The notes: generated by a model from the sequence alone, not told the origin. A DNA stretch of 64,000 nucleotides from Leptospira vanthielii serovar Holland str. Waz Holland = ATCC 700522 (GCF_000332455.1 NZ_AOGY02000007.1:110412-174411), one strand, 5' to 3'; positions 1 through 9,408 are shown, numbered from the stretch's first letter. Translations and numbers: made by a program.

Positions 1-737
1 CCTTTTTGAAATCCTTGGTAAGAACAAAGATAACCTGATTGGTAAAAGAGAATCGGAATTTCTAAACCTTCTAAAAAAGGCTTACTTATTGGGACTTTCC
101 AAAGGATTCCCTTTTTGGTTAAATCGTAGGTTTGTAAAAAGTATTTCTCCCCAAAAGAAGTGATGAAAGCAAATTGGTCCCTTGCAATAAATTCAGAAAC
201 AATGGCGGTTTCATTTTCTGCCAAAGAAAAGAGTGGGCCCGCAGAAGTGGGGAATCCTTTTTTTTGGATTTCTTGGAATTCGTTTGGATAATGTTTTTGA
301 AACGATTGGAGAAGCCATCTCTTGATTGTAGAGGGCAAACTAGGATCACGTTGGAAATATAGAGTTTTTAATGCCTCTGTTTCCGTTTGGGATAAAACTT
401 CTAAAATTTCCTCAAAGAATGTATAAGGAAATAGAGAATTTTTATGGGTGATGATTCCCGGAACAGAAGGATGCCGAATCAATTCTGAACGCTGATCATC
501 AAATCGCTCGGCAGTTTGTTCGTAAAACTCTGGATAGGTGGATCTAGGATCACCAGTACCTCGGGTTTTGATCCACCAAAGACTATGGCAATCTTTACAT
601 TCATAGATTTCCTGAAACAGATTCAGGGAGTTTCCTACGATATCATCGATAGGAAACGAGTGGGTTTGACGTTCGTCCTGCACCGGCTCTAATCGGGAAA
701 AACTGGAGGATCCTTTCTGACAAAATAAACACGACAT
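1..737 (-). CDS. Zinc-ribbon-containing hypothetical protein, 3' end outside window
   Basis: An open frame of 245 codons runs from an ATG at 737 to the left edge with no stop, so the gene is cut by the window. The N-terminus has no signal peptide. It carries C-L-F-C at residues 3-6 and C-K-D-C at about residues 46-49, a pair of CxxC knuckles that suggests a zinc ribbon. The second knuckle is followed by His, so it also reads as CxxCH, but a single such motif in a protein with no export signal argues against a c-type haem. The rest (SLWWIKTRGTGDP..., FEEILEVLSQTETEALKTLY) is mixed alpha/beta with no family I recognise. No clear Shine-Dalgarno precedes the ATG. It is divergent from the histidine kinase at 871. 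Confidence 0.7.
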   Translation of the reverse strand, partial: MSCLFCQKGSSSFSRLEPVQDERQTHSFPIDDIVGNSLNLFQEIYECKDCHSLWWIKTRGTGDPRSTYPEFYEQTAERFDDQRSELIRHPSVPGIITHKNSLFPYTFFEEILEVLSQTETEALKTLYFQRDPSLPSTIKRWLLQSFQKHYPNEFQEIQKKGFPTSAGPLFSLAENETAIVSEFIARDQFAFITSFGEKYFLQTYDLTKKGILWKVPISKPFLEGLEIPILFYQSGYLCSYQGFQK

Positions 738-870
738 ATAGTTTCAGGGAGTCTAGATCTATCTAGGAAAACTCCGTAAGTCAAGTCCGATTCTAACCGA
801 ACGAAATAAACGCATACGTTCACTTAGTTCTTGGCAATTTATTTCAAACATTGGATTTTACCATTAATCC

Positions 871-2097
871 ATGTCTCTACAACCCAAAACATACGAAGCC
901 CTCTTGGCTGATCTAAAACGTTTGGAAGAAGAGAACCAAATTTTGAAACAGACTTGCGACGATACTACATCGAAACATTCAAATCTCATCCATGCTCTCC
1001 AATTCACACAGTTTTCCATTGATACAATTTCAGAAGCTATTGTTTGGTTAGATGAAGAGGGAAACTATGTTTTTGTAAATGATGCCGCTTGCAAAAATTA
1101 TGGATATACAAAAGAAGAATTACTTTCAATGAAAATGTTCCAAGTAGATCCGCTATTTAGTGTGGATCGTTGGAACGCTCATTGGCAGGAAATATTAGAT
1201 CGTAAATCCTTCACTATCGAAACAATCAATAAAACAAAAGATGGAACTCCTATTCCAATAGAAGTTACCGTAAACTTAGTAGAATACGACGGAAAACAAT
1301 ACAATTGTGCGATCATTCGCGACATCACAGAACAAAAACTGTCAGAGGACAAACTGAAACAATCGGCGATCCGATTAGCAGAGCTCAATGCAACTAAAGA
1401 TAAATTTTTTTCTATCATCGCCCATGACTTACGTGGCCCCTTAGGAACCCAGCGCGAATTTACCAAAATTTTGAGTGAAAAAGATTCCCATTTTTCAGAA
1501 TCCGAAAGGATACATTATTTAAAGATGTTAGAGGAATCCTCTGATTTGGTTTATTCCTTATTGGAAAACCTATTGGACTGGGCCCGTTCTCAAAGCGGAA
1601 ATATCGCCTTCCAACCAATCCCTATTCTTTTTTATGATCTTGTCCAAAGGGTTATCGGACTTTTAAATCTTTCAGCTAACAAAAAGAAAGTGACTATCTC
1701 AAATCAAATTCCGAAAGACCTACAGATTTTTGCTGATTTGTTTATGATTGAAACTGTGATGCGAAATTTAATTTCCAACGCAATCAAATATAGTAACCCC
1801 AACCATGAAATTATGATCGGTATAGTTTCACAAAAAAACCAAACTCATCCAAGTTCCACTGTATTCTTTGTTAAAGATGAGGGAGTGGGAATGGAAAAGG
1901 GACAAATTGAGAACCTATTTCGATTGGATAAAAAAAATTCAACCCTAGGAACTGGACAAGAATCTGGAACGGGACTTGGACTCATTCTATGTAAGGAATT
2001 TTTAGAAAAACATAACGGTAAAATTTGGGTGCAGAGCACATCCCGTAAAGGTTCAACTTTCTTTTTTCAATTAGGACAAAACGCAATTCCTTTGTAA
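871..2097 (+). CDS. PAS-domain sensor histidine kinase, no transmembrane segment
   Basis: The 408-aa protein starts with a coiled coil (residues 5-45), followed by a PAS/PAC module (about 45-155, with typical IRDITEQK end), a HisKA dimerisation helix with phospho-acceptor His185 in the H-box FSIIAHDLRGPLG, and a HATPase_c domain. The N-box Asn303 lies in MRNLISNAIKYS, the G1 box is DEGVG (336-340) and the G2 box is GTGLGL (about 367-371). All catalytic boxes are intact. There is no signal peptide or membrane helix, so it should sense a cytoplasmic cue through PAS. No response regulator lies beside it, so it is an orphan kinase here. The cognate regulator and the ligand cannot be told from the sequence. 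Confidence 0.93.
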   Translation: MSLQPKTYEALLADLKRLEEENQILKQTCDDTTSKHSNLIHALQFTQFSIDTISEAIVWLDEEGNYVFVNDAACKNYGYTKEELLSMKMFQVDPLFSVDRWNAHWQEILDRKSFTIETINKTKDGTPIPIEVTVNLVEYDGKQYNCAIIRDITEQKLSEDKLKQSAIRLAELNATKDKFFSIIAHDLRGPLGTQREFTKILSEKDSHFSESERIHYLKMLEESSDLVYSLLENLLDWARSQSGNIAFQPIPILFYDLVQRVIGLLNLSANKKKVTISNQIPKDLQIFADLFMIETVMRNLISNAIKYSNPNHEIMIGIVSQKNQTHPSSTVFFVKDEGVGMEKGQIENLFRLDKKNSTLGTGQESGTGLGLILCKEFLEKHNGKIWVQSTSRKGSTFFFQLGQNAIPL

Positions 2098-2141
2098 TTT
2101 TTTTTCTAAATCATTTTTATATAATTCGTATTTATTTTTAG

Positions 2142-2567
2142 ATGCGAAGCTTCTATAAAAAAATACTTATTTATCTAGTCGTGTTTTCCTTCTCTCTTTC
2201 TGCGCAAACGGTAGAGAACGAAACAGAGACAAATACTGATAAACCAAAAAAATCACCTACCTCATTGGGTTCGAGGCTTAAGGTATTAAAAGTGGCTGGT
2301 GAGTTTATACAAAAGGAGAACACTATAACGACACACGAACCAGTTTTAGTACGAATGGTCTTTATCTAAATGACCGGGTTCGCTCAGGGGTCAATGAAAT
2401 AGGATTCAAAATTGGAGTAGGCCCATTAAACTACTTAACCAGTACAAGTTCCAATGAATTTAGTTTTTCTTATTCTGAGTTATCATCCAAAGGACCCTTT
2501 CAATCGTTAAAGTTCTAAAGAATTTGGTTCATTCGGTGCTAATGTTTCTATTGTGAAAAACTTTTGA
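2142..2567 (+). pseudogene. Frameshifted remnant of a small outer-membrane beta-barrel protein gene
   Basis: An ATG at 2142 opens a 75-codon frame with a good signal peptide (FSFSLSAQ cleavage) that stops at about 2369. From about 2324 the next frame carries convincing barrel-like sequence (YNDTRTSFSTNG..., GFKIGVGPLNYLTS, EFSFSYSELS) to a stop at 2518. The original frame then resumes from 2514 (SKEFGSFGANVSIVKNF) and ends at TGA 2565-2567 with a terminal Phe, the usual outer-membrane protein C-terminal signature. Two opposite frameshifts (around 2300-2323 and around 2510) therefore break one gene of about 142 codons. Alternatives are assembly errors at two places or a short 75-aa secreted peptide. 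Confidence 0.6.
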
Positions 2568-2576
2568 TACGAATTT

Positions 2577-2619
2577 CCTGTCTTATAGATAGCGACTCAT
2601 ATCGCAAAGACAGGTTTTT
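2577..2619 (+). promoter_or_regulatory. Terminator-like hairpin that overlaps the pirin ribosome-binding site
   Basis: CCTGTCTT (2577-2584) pairs with AAGACAGG (2607-2614), with a smaller GCGA/TCGC stem inside the loop, and the 3' arm is followed directly by five T residues. It could terminate the decayed upstream gene. The pirin ATG lies only two bases after the T-run, and the best Shine-Dalgarno (ACAGG) is part of the 3' arm. The hairpin would therefore hide the ribosome-binding site when folded. Confidence 0.5.
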
Positions 2620-2621
2620 AG

Positions 2622-3638
2622 ATGAAACACAAATCAATATTATATGCCCAAAAACTCGACTTCCAATGGCCTACATCGGATCCGTTTTTGTTTTGTGTCC
2701 ACCATGAAGATTTTTATCCCAAAGGGAATGGAAAGTTTGGGCCCGACGCTTCCTTACAAGGAAGACAAATCGGTCAAGACTTTGCAGGCAAGGATGGATG
2801 GAGAATGTACCACGGTGAAACCATTCCTGGATTCCCTGGCCATCCCCACCGCGGGTTTGAAACAGTGACTGTAGTCCAAAGAGGCCTCATTGATCATGCG
2901 GATTCCCAAGGTGCAGCGGGAAGGTATGGAGATGGTGATGTACAGTGGATGACGGCAGGGGCTGGAATCCAACATTCGGAAATGTTTCCTTTGGTGAATG
3001 AATCGGGCGACAATACTTTGGAGCTTTTTCAAATTTGGCTAAACCTACCTGCAAAAAATAAATTTGTAGATCCACATTTCAAAATGTTTTGGAACGAAGA
3101 CATTCCTGTAAAAACGGTAACTGATGGTGGCGGCAAAAAAGTAAAAATCAAAACTGTCGCAGGATCGTTGTTTGGTGAAAAACCACTAGACCCTCCCCCT
3201 GATTCTTGGGCAGGTGATCCAAAAAACGAAGTGGGTATTTATATTTTGGATTTAGATCCTGATGTCAGTTTTGTCATTCCTGGAAGTGCCAAAGGAAACA
3301 ACAGAAACCTATACTCCTTCCGAGGAGAAGGTATGATCTTAGATGATGTTGTTGTTCCTGGCAAACATATGTACAATCTCGATTCCGAAGTTGCAGTGAC
3401 ATTGAAGAATGGATCAGAACCGGCTCGGATTTTAATTTTAGAAGGAAAACCCATTGCCGAACCTGTAGTGCAGTACGGACCCTTTGTGATGAACAAACAA
3501 GAAGAGATCCAACAAGCCTTTGACGACTATCGCAAAACGCAGTTTGGTGGTTGGCCTTGGGATTCCTATGATCCCGTCCATGTTGGCAAAGGAAGATTTG
3601 CCAAACATGCCGACGGAAAAGAAGATTTACCCGCTTAA
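2622..3638 (+). CDS. Pirin family protein
   Basis: This 338-aa protein is a bicupin of the pirin family. The N-terminal cupin keeps all four metal ligands of pirin: His74 and His76 in GHPHRGFET, and His118 and Glu120 in IQHSEMFP. The C-terminal cupin (about 200-290) lacks the ligands, as is normal. Pirins bind a single iron; members act as quercetin 2,3-dioxygenases or as regulatory partners of enzymes, and the sequence does not say which applies here. It is longer than the typical 230-290 aa, mainly through a C-terminal tail (FDDYRKTQFGGWPWDSYDP...) that is common in the long pirin subgroup. The start at 2622 has its Shine-Dalgarno inside the preceding hairpin. It is convergent with ilvD. 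Confidence 0.92.
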   Translation: MKHKSILYAQKLDFQWPTSDPFLFCVHHEDFYPKGNGKFGPDASLQGRQIGQDFAGKDGWRMYHGETIPGFPGHPHRGFETVTVVQRGLIDHADSQGAAGRYGDGDVQWMTAGAGIQHSEMFPLVNESGDNTLELFQIWLNLPAKNKFVDPHFKMFWNEDIPVKTVTDGGGKKVKIKTVAGSLFGEKPLDPPPDSWAGDPKNEVGIYILDLDPDVSFVIPGSAKGNNRNLYSFRGEGMILDDVVVPGKHMYNLDSEVAVTLKNGSEPARILILEGKPIAEPVVQYGPFVMNKQEEIQQAFDDYRKTQFGGWPWDSYDPVHVGKGRFAKHADGKEDLPA

Positions 3639-3663
3639 ACGAGTAGGAATTTCGATGGAACGC

Positions 3664-5340
3664 CTAACGGTCTGTTAGGCAGCCAGTACTGGCATCTTTT
3701 ACCATCTGGATGTATTTCCAAAGATATCCAGAGGTAATGCGGTAGGGTGGCTTCACCCATTTGGCTCTACGTTTTTCCAATTCTTCTGGGGAAATTTTGA
3801 GTTCGAGTTTGTTTGTCCTGGCATCAATAAGGATAGTATCCCCATCCTGGACGAATGCCAATTCTCCACCTTCCATCGCTTCGGGTGTGATATGACCCAC
3901 AACAAAGCCATGACTTCCCCCAGAAAACCTGCCGTCGGTAATGAGAGCCACATTATCCCCAAGACCCGCTCCAATGATAGCAGAAGTGGGTTTTAACATC
4001 TCGGGCATTCCCGGTCCCCCTTTGGGGCCCACATAACGGATCACAACCACATGACCCGGTTTCACTTTCCCGTCTCGAATTCCGGTGTTGGCTTCCACTT
4101 CGGAATCAAAACAGATGGCTTTTCCTTCAAACATTTCACCTTCGTGGCCTGTAATTTTTGCCACAGCTCCTTTTTTGGCGATGTTGCCATAGAGAACTTG
4201 GATATGGCCTTCTTTTTTAATGGGGTTACTTACAGGGCGAAGTAGGTCTTGGTCTTTCGGAAGGTCAGAAAGACCTTCTAGATTTTCTGCGATTGTTTTT
4301 CCAGTGACTGTCAAACAAGATCCATCAATCAAACCTTCGCTTAACATGAATTTCATGATCGCAGGTGTTCCACCGATGGCATGAAGGTCTTCCATAAGAT
4401 ACTTTCCACTTGGTTTCATATCCGCGAGGAGTGGGGTCGTATCTGTTACCTTTTGAATCTGTTCTAAGTCGAGTGGGATTCCCATAGTTCTTGCGATGGC
4501 AATCATATGGAGAGCCGCGTTTGTGGATCCCCCAAGAATGGTCACCACTCGAAGGGCATTCAAAATGGATTTTGGAGTGATGATGTCAGAAGGTTTGATG
4601 TCCTTTTCTAAAAGATTGTAGATATACTTTCCAATATTCATACATTCTTTCTTTTTTTCTTCACTGCGCGCAGGAGAAGAAGAACTATACGGCAAACTCA
4701 TTCCCATGACTTCAATGGCCGTTGCCATTGTGTTCGCAGTATACATTCCGCCGCAAGCTCCAGGACCAGGGCAGGAATTTTTAATCACTTCTTTAAAATC
4801 ATCTTCTGTGATTTTGCCGTTAATTTTTTTTCCGTAGGCTTCAAAGGCAGAAACAATATTTAATTTTTCACCTTTGTAGTTTCCGCCATTGATCGTTCCG
4901 CCATACACCATGATAGACGGACGATTGAGTCGTGCCATGGCCATAATGGCCCCGGGCATATTTTTATCGCAACCTGCTGTAAATAAAAGCCCGTCATAAT
5001 AATGAGCTCCGGCAATGGTTTCAATGGAATCGGCAATGATCTCCCGAGAAGGTAAGGAATAACGCATTCCATCATTTCCGTTGGTGATTCCATCACTCAC
5101 ACCGATTGTATTAAAGAGTAAACCAACCATTTCTTTTGTATCTAAAACACTTTTCTTTTGTAAGGCCGATAGTGTGGTTAAGTGCATATTACATGGATTT
5201 CCATCAAACCCCGTGCTTCCAATTCCTATGAATGGTTTGTTTAAATCTTCATAAGGAACTCCTGATCCAATGATCATGGCTTGCGAAGCAGGGAGGGATT
5301 CATCTTGTGTAAGAGTGCGGCTGTAACGATTCAAAGTCAT
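3664..5340 (-). CDS. ilvD: Dihydroxy-acid dehydratase
   Basis: IlvD dehydrates 2,3-dihydroxy-isovalerate and 2,3-dihydroxy-3-methylvalerate to the 2-keto acids in valine, isoleucine and leucine synthesis. I start it at the ATG at 5340 ([12 protein letters not shown]), which has AAAGGAAA upstream and gives 558 aa, the standard family length; the open frame extends 15 codons further. The iron-sulfur cluster cysteines are present at Cys50 (GNPCNMH), Cys124 (AGCDKNMPG) and Cys196 ([16 protein letters not shown]). The C-terminal [19 protein letters not shown] signature is intact. It lies about 70 bp after the lipoprotein gene at 5410 and could be read from the same transcript. The last codons form a small inverted repeat shared with the convergent pirin gene. 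Confidence 0.97.
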   Translation of the reverse strand: MTLNRYSRTLTQDESLPASQAMIIGSGVPYEDLNKPFIGIGSTGFDGNPCNMHLTTLSALQKKSVLDTKEMVGLLFNTIGVSDGITNGNDGMRYSLPSREIIADSIETIAGAHYYDGLLFTAGCDKNMPGAIMAMARLNRPSIMVYGGTINGGNYKGEKLNIVSAFEAYGKKINGKITEDDFKEVIKNSCPGPGACGGMYTANTMATAIEVMGMSLPYSSSSPARSEEKKKECMNIGKYIYNLLEKDIKPSDIITPKSILNALRVVTILGGSTNAALHMIAIARTMGIPLDLEQIQKVTDTTPLLADMKPSGKYLMEDLHAIGGTPAIMKFMLSEGLIDGSCLTVTGKTIAENLEGLSDLPKDQDLLRPVSNPIKKEGHIQVLYGNIAKKGAVAKITGHEGEMFEGKAICFDSEVEANTGIRDGKVKPGHVVVIRYVGPKGGPGMPEMLKPTSAIIGAGLGDNVALITDGRFSGGSHGFVVGHITPEAMEGGELAFVQDGDTILIDARTNKLELKISPEELEKRRAKWVKPPYRITSGYLWKYIQMVKDASTGCLTDR

Positions 5341-5409
5341 AAAATTCAATTTCCTTTGGATTAAAGACAAAATGAAAGATGCCAAGGTTAAGGAAAGCGG
5401 ATTTTGAAA

Positions 5410-6057
5410 TTATGGATGAGTGATTTCGACCAAGATTTTATTTTCATTATTACCTTGGGCCAAATCCTTTTCCCAATCTTTAAATTCTAAATTCAAACAA
5501 CTGTTAGCACGATCGCGATAGGCTTGAGGTAAAAATACATTAACAGAAATGGTTTTCGCCGCTTTCGCAATTTTACCTCGAACAGACTCCAACCACTGGA
5601 TCTCAGAAAAATTGGCAAACCTCGTCCCGTTTGCTACTTGGAATCCTTCTAATTCGCAACTTTCGACAACTCGAAATGTATATTGTGATTTTAAGGTATC
5701 GATTTCCGCTGTAGTCGTTGCTTTAGAGAGTAGAACTCCTGACTGAAAAATGGATTCTTGGCAATCGACAGTTTTTGTTTGAATGGTCTTAACTTCATTT
5801 AAAATCACATTCACTTCCGATTGGGTGACGATGAGTTGATCCACAGTACAAACTCCTAAAGGTCGTCTGCTACAAAATTGGTTGTTTGAAGTTAAGGATG
5901 TATTTGTTTTGATACAATTTCCGGACTGCCGAACCAAATATAATGTAGTGAGATACAATGTTTGTTTGTTTTCTTCTTTTTTTTGAGTTTCCTCTCCACT
6001 CTCAAAACAAGAGATCAAAAAAAGAATCAAACTAACACCAATAAGAATTCGTTTCAA
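5410..6057 (-). CDS. Hypothetical lipoprotein downstream of TonB-dependent receptor
   Basis: The protein is 215 aa with a lipoprotein signal (MKRILIGVSLILFLISC, lipidated Cys17). The mature part is rich in Cys (at least six), suggesting disulfides in the periplasm or at the cell surface. The start is a TTG at 6057 that overlaps the TGA of the TonB-dependent receptor gene (TTGA overlap), so translation is probably coupled and the two products likely work together, perhaps as a receptor-associated surface lipoprotein. I recognise no domain. The functional link is inferred only from the overlap. Confidence 0.8.
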   Translation of the reverse strand: MKRILIGVSLILFLISCFESGEETQKKEENKQTLYLTTLYLVRQSGNCIKTNTSLTSNNQFCSRRPLGVCTVDQLIVTQSEVNVILNEVKTIQTKTVDCQESIFQSGVLLSKATTTAEIDTLKSQYTFRVVESCELEGFQVANGTRFANFSEIQWLESVRGKIAKAAKTISVNVFLPQAYRDRANSCLNLEFKDWEKDLAQGNNENKILVEITHP

Positions 6058-8714
6058 AATCGTACCTCCATTCCAATGTTAATTAGAGGAATGATTGCCA
6101 TTTTTCCATTTGGTGTTTGGGAAATTATGAATGGAGAGTTGACTGTATCATACGTCGGTGCGGGGTTTTGGTTTCTTTGGTAATTTTTTGTGTTATCAAA
6201 TTCAAACCCAGCTTGGTTGCGGCGACCATAAAAATTCACAAATTCGATGTACGTATTGATATAACCCCATGAATAATTTTCAATTCGATCGATACGCAAA
6301 TCAAATTGGTGGAATGGCAAAAAACGGTCACTATTATAATTTCCGGAATAGTTTGGAAAGTATAAGTTTAACCCAAAAGTGGCTGCCTGGTTTGCCCGTG
6401 TAGCACTTGTAATGGGAGTGTAAGGAGTTCCTGAAAAATAACGAAACCTTCCCCCTACCATCCACTCTGGATTGAATTTATAACCAAATACAATATTGAG
6501 AATATGTGTTCTGTCCAAATCATACAACTGCTCTTTGTCATTATTGTAGATCACTTCCAAGTTGTTATCATCATAATAATTAATATAATTTGTTCCCATC
6601 TTCCCTTGCGCGAGAAGGGTTCTAGAATTATTGAGTAAGGTTCTATTTCTAGACTCATCACTGTTCATCCGAGATTGGTTATTGATTCGTTTTGTGATGG
6701 AGTTGGTATAAGAGATCCAACCAAATAACCCTGACTGTTCTCTTGGATCTTTTGTTTTTTTGATAAAAATTTCAATCCCTTCCGAATGGCCATACCCCGC
6801 ATTGGAGTAATTTAGATTTTTAGGCGTGACGGGATTTGCGAGAACTTTGGCCGTTTCGTTCACAAAGATCCGTGTGTCGTTATTCAATGCATAGGGATCT
6901 ACAATATAATTGTCGGGAACAATGATGTTTTGAAAGATATTACGAAAACCCTCAACTTTGATTTGCCAGTTGTTTGCGAACTCCTGACTCACACCAACCG
7001 AATTGTGTTCCGATCGTTCCATAAAAAGATTGGGATTTCCAGACTTGGCAGACAAAGCTTCCACGGAAACCGGAGCATTGTAATGGATTCCGTGCCCCGC
7101 CATGATTCCTGTTTTTGTAGATTCAAAAAGATATCCTCCCGTAATCCGAGGAGCCAAATTGGTTTCATTACTACCAGAATAATTGTCAACCCGTGCACCA
7201 GGTGTTAGGCGAAAACCAGCATATTTAAAAGGGAGCTCCGCATAGGCTGATTTTTCACGATACCGAATCCTATCCCCATCAATCACGGATCGGAAAGCCG
7301 CATTGGAATTCAAAAGATCATTAAAAACATTATAGAATAATCGGTTGTAAGAAGAGATGTTCTCACCCTTTAAAGTAGTTTCTCGAAACCGGCCCTGCAC
7401 TCCTGCTTCTAATTTGAGATGTTCTTCCCAGAGTTCCCATTCAAAAGCATTATGAACATAGGTAATCGAATCAGCGGTTCGATTCTGTAACCCAAAGATA
7501 TTCTCAGCTGTAAGTGGATTGGTAAACCGCAGTTCAAAAAATTCATTAAACGACGTGCGAGAGTAAGATAAAGTATTTCGAAAGGTTTTTCCTTTCCAAG
7601 TATAACGAATGGCATCGGTTCGAAACATACGATCGAGGCCAGTGGGTGGCCGTGGGTCTTCCCCTCCCCTTTCCAAATCGGCTTGGGCTTTGGTATAAGC
7701 TTGTCTATCTCTTGTACCAAAAGTTTGGATAGACAGGCGCTGTTCCGAATTGATATCCCAAATTAATTTCCATTGGTAGTCTTGGTATTCCGCATATTTT
7801 GCATCTTCCGGAATTCCTTTTGGATAAACTTGTAAGAGGACTAAGTTCGGATAGTTTTTTCTACCAGAACTAATCATGGCAAGCCCTGGAAGGATTTTAG
7901 ATTGGTTATAAACATCTGATAAAAACAAATTTGTATTAATTATCGTTTTGTTTTCATCTACACGGTCGGTTCCTTCGATGGCTATAATTCCACCAGTCGC
8001 ATAACCATATTTAGCAGGAAAAGCTCCCGTAAATACATCAAAAGATTTAATCAAATTATTATTTAAAACAGAAGACTGGTTTCCCAAATGGAAAGGATAC
8101 GGAAGGGGAAATCCATCGAAGTAATATTGGTTTTGTCTTGTACCACCACCGCGAAGTGATAAGTCCCCTCTTTCACTATTGGAATAAGGATTTCCTGTGA
8201 GTAAATTGGTCCCAATGTTTGTAAACACCGAAGGCAAAATTCCCACGGGAGCACCAATCACAACACCAGGGATGGTTTGGAGGGCCTTTAAGGAATCGCC
8301 AGAAACACCGGGAAGGCGTTTGATCTCTTCTTGGACAAGACCATACCTTGAAAGTGGCGTTTTATCCCTTTCTCCACTGACTAAAATTCCCGCTAAGTTT
8401 GATTCCGATATAGTAACCAAAATAACTTGGCCCTTGAACCGAACTTCTCTAAATACGGATTCGGTTCTGTCTGCGGTGGATACTTTGATTTCATAGTATC
8501 CTGGTTCGGGAAATCGAAGTTTGGCGATTCCCTCTTCATTGGAGACTCCACTAGTTTTTCCTTTTTTAGAAATGACTACGGCGTTGGTTACTGGTTTTCC
8601 TGAATTGGATTTTACTATTTGAAATACAACTTCTATATTACCATCTGCTAAGGTAGGTTGATACCAACAAAACAAAACGAAAAATATAATTAATTGTAAG
8701 TGCGAATGTTTCAT
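6054..8714 (-). CDS. TonB-dependent outer-membrane receptor with carboxypeptidase-like N-terminal domain
   Basis: The 886-aa protein has a Sec signal (cleavage near residue 23, PTLA/D), a carboxypeptidase regulatory-like beta-sandwich (about 27-105, SGKPVTNAVVISKKGKTSGVSNEEG), a plug domain (about 110-250, with VQEEIKRLPGVSGDSLKALQTIPGVV and LRGGGTRQNQYYFDGFPLPYP) and a long barrel ending in GMEVRF with a terminal Phe. It belongs to the TonB-dependent receptor superfamily, but the substrate is not readable. Its ATG overlaps the TGA of the upstream tetR gene (ATGA), and its TGA overlaps the downstream lipoprotein start, so tetR, receptor and lipoprotein form one tightly coupled operon under the tandem operators at 9335-9387. 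Confidence 0.9.
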   Translation of the reverse strand: MKHSHLQLIIFFVLFCWYQPTLADGNIEVVFQIVKSNSGKPVTNAVVISKKGKTSGVSNEEGIAKLRFPEPGYYEIKVSTADRTESVFREVRFKGQVILVTISESNLAGILVSGERDKTPLSRYGLVQEEIKRLPGVSGDSLKALQTIPGVVIGAPVGILPSVFTNIGTNLLTGNPYSNSERGDLSLRGGGTRQNQYYFDGFPLPYPFHLGNQSSVLNNNLIKSFDVFTGAFPAKYGYATGGIIAIEGTDRVDENKTIINTNLFLSDVYNQSKILPGLAMISSGRKNYPNLVLLQVYPKGIPEDAKYAEYQDYQWKLIWDINSEQRLSIQTFGTRDRQAYTKAQADLERGGEDPRPPTGLDRMFRTDAIRYTWKGKTFRNTLSYSRTSFNEFFELRFTNPLTAENIFGLQNRTADSITYVHNAFEWELWEEHLKLEAGVQGRFRETTLKGENISSYNRLFYNVFNDLLNSNAAFRSVIDGDRIRYREKSAYAELPFKYAGFRLTPGARVDNYSGSNETNLAPRITGGYLFESTKTGIMAGHGIHYNAPVSVEALSAKSGNPNLFMERSEHNSVGVSQEFANNWQIKVEGFRNIFQNIIVPDNYIVDPYALNNDTRIFVNETAKVLANPVTPKNLNYSNAGYGHSEGIEIFIKKTKDPREQSGLFGWISYTNSITKRINNQSRMNSDESRNRTLLNNSRTLLAQGKMGTNYINYYDDNNLEVIYNNDKEQLYDLDRTHILNIVFGYKFNPEWMVGGRFRYFSGTPYTPITSATRANQAATFGLNLYFPNYSGNYNSDRFLPFHQFDLRIDRIENYSWGYINTYIEFVNFYGRRNQAGFEFDNTKNYQRNQNPAPTYDTVNSPFIISQTPNGKMAIIPLINIGMEVRF

Positions 8715-9292
8715 TTTGGAGTTGGGATCAAACTTTCTGCCATTCGGTATAATTCATCCAATGACCTTCTGTCATCAAGTAACCGGTATCCTTGTAAAAC
8801 CCCTTCATAGACAAAGAATAAATGTTTGGCGAGTAAACGACAATCTACTTTAGAAGGTAGGTGGCCATTTTCCACCGACTCTTCTAAGTAATCTTCCAAA
8901 CAATCAATCGTATTGTTTGCAATTTTCTCAATTTCTTTTAGAATTTCCAATTCGTGCGGTGCAATCTGAGCCCGGAAATTTGCCATTCCGCATCCATAAA
9001 GTTGAGATTCCCTTGCCTCCCTAGAAAGAATACGAACCCAAGCCTTAACAAAGTCTAATGGCTTCGGATTTCGTTTCATTAAGGATCTAAGAAGTGTTAA
9101 ATTTTCATCTGAATAAATGCGAAGCACCTCCTTACCCAACATTTCCTTAGAAGAAAAATGTTGGTACAAACTTGCCTTGACCGTTTTTGCTTCCTCGACA
9201 ATTTGATTGAGTCCCGTCTCCGAGTATCCTTGTTTTAAAAAGAGATTCCGACTGACTTGTAAGAGACGTACACGAGTTGGTTCTTTTTTCAT
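8711..9292 (-). CDS. TetR/AcrR family transcriptional regulator
   Basis: I choose the ATG at 9292 (MKKEPTRVRLLQVSRNLFLKQG), giving 193 aa; GGGGGAG sits just upstream. The open frame could extend 27 codons further but that part has no family similarity. The N-terminal HTH (about residues 5-55) contains GYSETGLNQIVEEAKTVKASLYQHFSSKE, the typical TetR recognition helix region. The C-terminal half resembles the TetR_C domain of regulators that control reductases and efflux systems. It is the first gene of the operon with a TonB-dependent receptor and lipoprotein, and it faces a nitroreductase gene. Two near-identical palindromes lie in the shared promoter, the expected autoregulatory sites. The ligand is unknown. 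Confidence 0.93.
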   Translation of the reverse strand: MKKEPTRVRLLQVSRNLFLKQGYSETGLNQIVEEAKTVKASLYQHFSSKEMLGKEVLRIYSDENLTLLRSLMKRNPKPLDFVKAWVRILSREARESQLYGCGMANFRAQIAPHELEILKEIEKIANNTIDCLEDYLEESVENGHLPSKVDCRLLAKHLFFVYEGVLQGYRLLDDRRSLDELYRMAESLIPTPK

Positions 9293-9334
9293 ATCTCCCC
9301 CAAAATCCATCATTCCATAAACCGTGCAAACAAT

Positions 9335-9352
9335 ATACCAACTGGTCTGTAT
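9335..9352. promoter_or_regulatory. Putative TetR operator, copy 1
   Basis: ATACCAACTGGTCTGTAT matches the second site (9372-9389) at 15 of 18 positions, giving a shared pattern ATACCRACYGGTMTGTAT. The core ACCA-AC-TGGT is an inverted repeat. It lies 43 bp upstream of the tetR start codon and 37 bp from the second copy. Confidence 0.6.
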
Positions 9353-9369
9353 GAAAAGTTCTTGCCGAA

Positions 9370-9387
9370 ACATACCGACCGGTATGT
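9370..9387. promoter_or_regulatory. Putative TetR operator, copy 2
   Basis: ACATACCG-AC-CGGTATGT is a perfect 8-bp inverted repeat with a 2-bp centre, the usual size for a TetR dimer site. It lies 22 bp upstream of the nitroreductase start and so could control that gene, while copy 1 covers the tetR side. Confidence 0.7.
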
Positions 9388-9408
9388 ATATGGATTAGGA
9401 GAAAATAA

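Noticed and set aside
591..605. CxxCH motif (CKDCH) in the first protein as a c-type haem site.
   Set aside because: There is no signal peptide and a second CxxC lies at the N-terminus, so a zinc ribbon fits better.
3662..3680. GCCTAAC-N5-GTTAGGC at the end of ilvD, an exact match to attC R-box consensus.
   Set aside because: The whole hairpin is only 19 bp, lies in the ilvD coding end and has no L boxes, so it is most likely a weak bidirectional terminator stem or coincidence.
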